Below, one piece after another: positions 5,128 to 9,081 of a DNA stretch of 9,081 bases. The stretch is from assembly GCA_944387905.1 (NCBI GenBank), contig CALXGU010000056.1, positions 1 through 9,081 of the forward strand, written 5' to 3'. Numbering within the stretch: position 1 is the first letter of the stretch; the number at the start of each line of letters is the position of its first letter. Made by a program: the position numbers and the translations under genes. The notes under the pieces were generated by a model. It was given only the letters and a program-made list of their open reading frames with translations. It searched no databases and was not told the origin of the DNA. This DNA is from an uncultured Clostridia bacterium (GTDB lineage Bacteria; Bacillota; Clostridia; Oscillospirales; QAKW01).

Positions 5128-5667
5128 TTATTTAAAATATCTGTTGAGAAGTCCCTCGAAAGCCTTACCGTGACGAGCTTCATCGCGGGCCATTTCGTGA
5201 ACGGTGTCATGGATTGCGTCAAGACCGGCTTTTTTGGCGCGTACTGCGAGATCAGTTTTACCCATTGTGGCACCGTTTTCGGCATCTACGCGCATTTGCA
5301 GGTTTTTCTTGGTGCTGTCTGTTACAACTTCGCCCAGCAGTTCTGCAAATTTAGCAGCATGTTCTGCCTCTTCATAAGCGGCTTTTTCCCAGTACATTCC
5401 GATTTCGGGATAACCTTCACGGAATGCTACTCTTGCCATTGCAAGATACATACCAACCTCAGAACATTCGCCGTTGAAGTTAGCGCGAAGATCCTCGATA
5501 ATATCTTCTGAAGCGCCTTTGGCCGCGCCTACTACATGTTCCGCAGCCCAAGACATTTCTGTCATCTCTTCAAATTTTTCAGCAGGAGCGCCGCAAACAG
5601 GGCATTTATCAGGCGCTGTGTCTCCTTCGTGGACGTAACCGCAAACTTTACATACAAATTTTTTCAT
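5128..5667 (-). CDS. rbr: Rubrerythrin with N-terminal rubredoxin domain (reverse-rubrerythrin type)
   Basis: A 179-residue non-heme iron peroxidase that reduces hydrogen peroxide in the cytoplasm of anaerobes, taking electrons through rubredoxin. Residues 1-35 form the rubredoxin-like domain with C6-x2-C9 and C22-x2-C25. A ferritin-like four-helix domain follows, with diiron ligand motifs around E67/E70, E100-x2-H103 (YEEAEH) and E163-x2-H166 (RDEARH). Rubredoxin before the diiron domain is the reverse of classical rubrerythrin and matches the clostridial reverse-rubrerythrin group, which is PerR-controlled in Clostridium acetobutylicum. The ATG is preceded by AAAGGAG with 9-nt spacing, located inside the end of perR, which overlaps it by 20 nt. 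It is probably cotranscribed with perR, so the sensor and its detoxifying enzyme share one message. Confidence 0.93.
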   Translation of the reverse strand: MKKFVCKVCGYVHEGDTAPDKCPVCGAPAEKFEEMTEMSWAAEHVVGAAKGASEDIIEDLRANFNGECSEVGMYLAMARVAFREGYPEIGMYWEKAAYEEAEHAAKFAELLGEVVTDSTKKNLQMRVDAENGATMGKTDLAVRAKKAGLDAIHDTVHEMARDEARHGKAFEGLLNRYFK

Positions 5668-6091
5668 TTTTGATATCTCCTTTGTTTAAAATATTTTTAC
5701 AATTATTGCAAATACCGCTGAAATAAACATCTTTTTGCAGTATTTCAAAATCCTTGAGTCCGTCGGCATTTAAAGTGTCGACTTTAAAATCGTAGATATA
5801 GCCGCAGTTCCGGCAGATAAAATGACCGTGTAATTGAGTATTGGCATCATAACGGGTGCGAGAACTGTCTGCATTTACTTCTATGAGCAGTCCGGCCTTG
5901 ACAAAAGACTGTAAAATGTTATATACAGTAGCACGTGTTATACTGTAACCGTTTTCGGACATGGCGTTATATATTTGGTCAGCATCAGGATGAGTCTTAT
6001 GGCTGAGCATATAATCATAAACCCAAATTCGCTGTGGTGTGCTTTTCAGGCCGTGACATCTCAGTTCATGAGTCATTGTTTTCAGATCCAT
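5648..6091 (-). CDS. perR: Peroxide-responsive Fur-family repressor PerR
   Basis: A 147-residue metalloregulator. The N-terminal winged helix (about 1-80) has STPQR at 17-21 and the recognition segment RATVYNILQSFVKAGLL at 53-69. Regulatory-metal ligands correspond to those of Bacillus subtilis PerR: H34, D82, H88, H90 and D101. D101 falls where PerR has aspartate and Fur has glutamate, which supports PerR over Fur or Zur. Structural zinc is held by C93-x2-C96 and C128-x2-C131. Peroxide sensing in PerR is by iron-catalysed histidine oxidation; H34 and H88 are the equivalent residues. The ATG at 6091 was chosen over 6121 because GGAG (in AAAGGAGAAG) lies 6 nt upstream and family proteins begin there. 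The gene overlaps rbr by 20 nt. Confidence 0.92.
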   Translation of the reverse strand: MDLKTMTHELRCHGLKSTPQRIWVYDYMLSHKTHPDADQIYNAMSENGYSITRATVYNILQSFVKAGLLIEVNADSSRTRYDANTQLHGHFICRNCGYIYDFKVDTLNADGLKDFEILQKDVYFSGICNNCKNILNKGDIKNEKICM

Positions 6092-6111
6092 GTACTTCTC
6101 CTTTCGCAAAT

Positions 6112-6140
6112 ATAATAGCACGGCAAGCTAAATTTGTCAA
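6112..6140 (-). promoter_or_regulatory. Promoter for perR-rbr
   Basis: On the minus strand TTGACA (6140-6135), a 17-bp spacer and TATTAT (6117-6112). The bases TGC directly before the -10 form an extended -10 motif. The predicted start is near 6105, leaving a leader of about 14 nt that holds the perR binding site. Confidence 0.8.
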
Positions 6141-6149
6141 GATATAATT

Positions 6150-6164
6150 TTAAAATAATTATCA
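6150..6164. promoter_or_regulatory. Candidate PerR box upstream of the perR promoter
   Basis: TTAAAAT-A-ATTATCA matches the B. subtilis PerR box TTATAAT-N-ATTATAA at 12 of 14 positions, one mismatch per half. It lies about 10 bp upstream of the -35 and just beyond the pflA stop codon. The region is very AT-rich, so a chance match is a real possibility. Confidence 0.35.
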
Positions 6165-6166
6165 AA

Positions 6167-6889
6167 TTATAATAAATCTAATTTACGAAAAATCATTTCA
6201 GCATGTTTGATATCAGATTGTGAGGCAGGGGGTATGTCTTCAAGCTGATATTTAAGACCCAGCGACTCCCATTTATGCTTTCCCATGGTATGATATGGAA
6301 GTAATTCTATTTTATTCACGTTTTTTAAGCATTTTATAAATTCGGCAAGTCTGGTCAGCTCTGAGTCAGATTCAAAGCCCGGGATAACAACGTGCCGGAT
6401 GTAAACGGGAATGTTTTTATAACTCAAATATTCTGCACACTCAAGTATATTTTTATTATCATAACCGCACAGCTGTATATGCTTATTACTGTCGATATGT
6501 TTTATGTCAAGAAGCACAAGACTGCAAAGGTCAAGCATACGAGTTATGTATGAGTTGTAAGGATCAAACGGCTGAGCAGCAGTGTCGATCGCGGTATGTA
6601 TATCGAGATTATTCGCAAGCTCAAGAAACTGACATATAAACTCACTTTGAAGCATCGGTTCGCCGCCGCTGAATGTGATACCGCCATCATCACCCCAGAA
6701 ATCACGGTATCGGACAGCACGGTTCAGTAATTGATCAGGAGTGATCCTGATACCGGATGAAATATCCCATGTGTCTGGATTGTGGCAGAATTTACAGCGC
6801 ATTTTGCAGCCTTGCATAAAAACCACAAATCTAATACCTGGTCCGTCTGCTGCGCCGAAGCTTTCGGTCGAATGAATAAACCCGTCCAT
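6167..6889 (-). CDS. pflA: Pyruvate formate-lyase activating enzyme (radical SAM)
   Basis: A 240-residue enzyme that cleaves S-adenosylmethionine at a [4Fe-4S] cluster to install the glycyl radical on pyruvate formate-lyase. The cluster cysteines are C28-x3-C32-x2-C35 in GCKMRCKFCHNPDTW. FHIHS-like DGPGIR (15-20) and TFSGGEPMLQ-type (about 73-82) segments match E. coli PflA over most of its length, including IELLPYH and GKHKWE near the C-terminus. Length is normal. Its ATG follows the pflB TGA by one base and no clear Shine-Dalgarno is visible upstream, so translation probably depends on ribosomes finishing pflB. No obvious hairpin terminator follows it before the perR promoter, so some read-through into perR is possible. 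Confidence 0.95.
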   Translation of the reverse strand: MDGFIHSTESFGAADGPGIRFVVFMQGCKMRCKFCHNPDTWDISSGIRITPDQLLNRAVRYRDFWGDDGGITFSGGEPMLQSEFICQFLELANNLDIHTAIDTAAQPFDPYNSYITRMLDLCSLVLLDIKHIDSNKHIQLCGYDNKNILECAEYLSYKNIPVYIRHVVIPGFESDSELTRLAEFIKCLKNVNKIELLPYHTMGKHKWESLGLKYQLEDIPPASQSDIKHAEMIFRKLDLL

Positions 6890-6890
6890 A

Positions 6891-8981
6891 TCAGATAAAT
6901 TTGTGAGCTGAGCGTGCGATCACGTCAAGCTGTTGTTCTTTTGTAAGGTCGATAAATTTCACGGCATATCCTGATACGCGTATGGTAAAATTGGCATATT
7001 CTTCTTTTTCCGGATGTTCCATAGCGTCTATAAGCTTGTCTATGCCGAATACATTGACATTGAGATGATGAGCACCACGCTGGAAATATGCGTCGAGCAG
7101 AGAAATAAGATTGTCACAGCGCTGAGAATCGGTGTTGCCCAGAGCAGACGGAGCAATCGTCTGAGTATTTGAGATACCGTCCAATGCATAAGTGTATTTC
7201 AGCTTTGCGACAGAGCATAAAGATGCCGCAAGGCCGTTCTTTTCAGCGCCGTATGAAGGGTTGGCACCGGGGGAAAGCGGCTGACCGGATCTTCTGCCGT
7301 CAGGCAGGTTTCCGGTAGCTTTACCGTAAACTACGTTAGATGTGATAGTTAATATAGATGTTGTAGGCTGCGAATGACGGTAAGTTGTATGTCTGCTTAT
7401 TTTATTAATGAAAGATTTGAGCACCATACGCGCGATATCGTCAGCACGGTCGTCGTCATTACCGTATCTGGGGAAATCGCCGTGAATATCATAGTCTACC
7501 GCTATTCCGTCTTCATCACGTATTACGTTTACACTTGCGTATTTTATTGCGCAAAGGGAGTCTACAACATGAGAAAAGCCGGCAATACCTGTAGCAAATG
7601 TCCGCTGAAGATCGGTATCCAGGAGAGCCATTTGTGCCGCTTCATAATAATAGCGGTCATGCATATAATGAATGACATTCAGGGTGTTTACATATAGACC
7701 CGCCAACCAGTCCATCATCTGTTCAAATTTTTCCAATACGTCGTCATATTCCAGAATATCTGCCGTTATTCTTTCAAAACACGGAGCGACCTGCTGTTTT
7801 GTCTTTTCATCAATACCGCCGTTAATGGCATACAGCAGGCATTTGGCAAGATTTGCCCTTGCGCCGAAAAACTGCATTTCCTTGCCTGTTTTTGTAGCGC
7901 TGACACAGCAGCATATAGAGTAATCATCGCCCCAAACAGGACGCATTACGCCATCGTTTTCATATTGTATAGAGCTTGTAGCGATTGATATTTGTGCCGC
8001 GTATTTTTTAAAAGCCAAAGGCAGCCTGTGCGAATATAAAACGGTCAGATTCGGTTCGGGCGAAGGGCCCATGTTCTCCAGGGTATGAAGGAATCTGAAA
8101 TCGGTCTTAGTCACCATGTGTCTACCGTCGTTGCTCATACCGGCTACAGAGACAGTAGCCCAAACAGGATCACCGGAAAACAGTTCGTTATAGCTGTGTA
8201 TGCGAGCGAATTTTACCATTCGGCACTTAAGCACAAAATGGTCTATAAGCTCCTGAGCCTCAGCCTCTGTCAGTATTTTTCTTTCAAAATCACGGTTTAT
8301 GTAAATATCTATAAAAGCGCATATTCTGCCAACGCTCATAGCCGCGCCGTTTTGGGTCTTTATGGCCGCCAGATATCCAAAATACAGCCATTGAATTGCC
8401 TGTTTTGCGTTGCTTGCCGGTTCGGAGATGTCAAAGCCGTACATATGCGCCATTTTTTTCATATCAAAAAGCGCTCGTATCTGCTGAGAAACCTCCTGAC
8501 GAAGCTGTATGGTTTCGTCGTTCAAATTGCCTTTTTCAAGTCTTGCAAGATCATGTTTTTTCTGCTCTATCAGAATATCAATACCATAAAGAGCAACTCT
8601 TCGGTAATCTCCGACAATTCTTCCGCGGCCGTATGTATCAGGCAGGCCTGTAATAATTTTGTTGTGACGAGCCAACTTCATTTCGGGCGTATATGCATCA
8701 AATACAGCTTGATTATGGGTGGTATGATATTCGGTAAAAATTTTTTCCAGCACTGAACTTGGTTCATAACCATAGCTACGGCATGCCTCACATGCCATTT
8801 TTATTCCGCCGAACGGCATAAAAGCCCGTTTCAACGGCTTGTCAGTCTGAAGCCCCACGATCTGTTCGTCGCTTTTTGAAAGATATCCCGGTGCGTGAGA
8901 TGTCATTGTAGAAACAACATCTGTATCCATATCTAACACTCCGCCTTTTTTCCGTTCTTCTTTTTGCAGAGATTGGAGCAT
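6891..8981 (-). CDS. pflB: Pyruvate formate-lyase, N-terminally interrupted frame
   Basis: A glycyl-radical enzyme converting pyruvate and CoA to acetyl-CoA and formate in anaerobic fermentation. The frame from the ATG at 8981 is 696 residues and aligns closely with E. coli PflB (760) from its TSHDAGY region to the C-terminus. The catalytic pair is C358-C359 in SICCCVSA, with an extra cysteine before it. The radical glycine is G671 in RVSGYAV. GPSPEPN, FFGARANL and LTITSNVVYG are intact. The ATG at 8981 is almost certainly not the ancestral start: homology continues upstream without a gap to an in-frame TAA at 9068-9066 (see the adjoining entry). No good binding site precedes 8981; ATG 8930 has GGCGGAG 8 nt upstream and is a candidate restart. 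It is the first gene of the pflB-pflA operon, and its promoter is outside the window. Confidence 0.9.
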   Translation of the reverse strand: MLQSLQKEERKKGGVLDMDTDVVSTMTSHAPGYLSKSDEQIVGLQTDKPLKRAFMPFGGIKMACEACRSYGYEPSSVLEKIFTEYHTTHNQAVFDAYTPEMKLARHNKIITGLPDTYGRGRIVGDYRRVALYGIDILIEQKKHDLARLEKGNLNDETIQLRQEVSQQIRALFDMKKMAHMYGFDISEPASNAKQAIQWLYFGYLAAIKTQNGAAMSVGRICAFIDIYINRDFERKILTEAEAQELIDHFVLKCRMVKFARIHSYNELFSGDPVWATVSVAGMSNDGRHMVTKTDFRFLHTLENMGPSPEPNLTVLYSHRLPLAFKKYAAQISIATSSIQYENDGVMRPVWGDDYSICCCVSATKTGKEMQFFGARANLAKCLLYAINGGIDEKTKQQVAPCFERITADILEYDDVLEKFEQMMDWLAGLYVNTLNVIHYMHDRYYYEAAQMALLDTDLQRTFATGIAGFSHVVDSLCAIKYASVNVIRDEDGIAVDYDIHGDFPRYGNDDDRADDIARMVLKSFINKISRHTTYRHSQPTTSILTITSNVVYGKATGNLPDGRRSGQPLSPGANPSYGAEKNGLAASLCSVAKLKYTYALDGISNTQTIAPSALGNTDSQRCDNLISLLDAYFQRGAHHLNVNVFGIDKLIDAMEHPEKEEYANFTIRVSGYAVKFIDLTKEQQLDVIARSAHKFI

Positions 8982-9081
8982 TATCCACAGTCTTTTGGTT
9001 GCGGTAGTAGGGCCGCTTAAAAAAGTCTGATCACCGTCATAGGGGGCATACTTATCCTGTATAAATTAACGAACGTCTATT
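8982..9081 (-). pseudogene. pflB: 5' portion of pflB carrying an in-frame stop codon (partial, runs off the window)
   Basis: Read in the pflB frame this gives IDVR, stop, then FIQDKYAPYDGDQTFLSG and PTTATKRLW, leading straight into the ATG at 8981. E. coli PflB has NVRDFIQ, YTPYEGDESFL and ATTTLW at the same spacing, so the frame is genuine coding sequence. TAA (9068-9066) replaces the conserved acidic residue of VRDFIQ; a single G-to-T change from GAA would explain it. The remaining N-terminus lies beyond position 9081. Confidence 0.8.

Noticed and set aside
5170..5511. A 113-codon plus-strand open frame opposite rubrerythrin
   Set aside because: The cysteine- and phenylalanine-rich product is a shadow of the rubrerythrin frame.
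8085..8756. A 223-codon plus-strand open frame opposite pflB
   Set aside because: It is antisense to strongly conserved pflB coding sequence, has no recognisable domain and no supporting ribosome binding site.
9066..9068. Recoding of TAA as a sense codon in pflB
   Set aside because: TAA serves as the normal terminator of several other genes here, and no established mechanism inserts selenocysteine or pyrrolysine at TAA.

Overview
The window looks like chromosomal DNA of a strictly anaerobic, low-to-moderate GC Firmicute of class Clostridia. This rests on AGGAGG-type ribosome binding sites, consensus sigma-A promoters, a PerR plus N-terminal-rubredoxin rubrerythrin pair, pyruvate formate-lyase with its activase, and a small clostridial-type DUF6514-like protein. 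The genus was not determined. No rRNA, tRNA, CRISPR array, insertion sequence or integrase is visible.

Layout, left to right. (1) A stand-alone von Willebrand A protein (+) converges on a small DUF6514-like gene (-); hairpin terminators lie between them. (2) A two-gene minus-strand unit encodes an XRE repressor and an ImmA/IrrE-type zinc protease. It is divergent from a Y-family DNA polymerase (dinB-like). The shared 150-bp control region has a perfect TTGACA-N17-TATAAT promoter facing the polymerase and three copies of an 18-bp imperfect palindrome; one copy fills the promoter spacer. (3) A short-chain dehydrogenase (+) follows the polymerase, with a promoter that begins in the polymerase stop codon. 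(4) A YspA-type SLOG protein (-) and a tiny XRE regulator (+) are divergent, with overlapping -35 elements. (5) perR and rbr (-) overlap by 20 nt and form an oxidative-stress unit. (6) pflA and pflB (-) form the anaerobic pyruvate-cleavage operon, cut by the right window edge.

Two points stand out. First, the XRE/ImmA/polymerase block has the architecture expected of a self-contained DNA-damage switch: an operator-bound repressor, a metalloprotease that could inactivate it, and a translesion polymerase as output. No LexA-type box is apparent in its promoter. The wiring is inference; the operators and promoter are directly visible. Second, the pflB frame carries recognisable family homology upstream of its first available ATG, and that upstream part holds an in-frame TAA where the family has an acidic residue in a conserved VR-D-FIQ motif. 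The gene is therefore either damaged, restarted internally, or affected by a sequence error.

Promoter and terminator calls come from reading by eye; no folding energy or database search was run.
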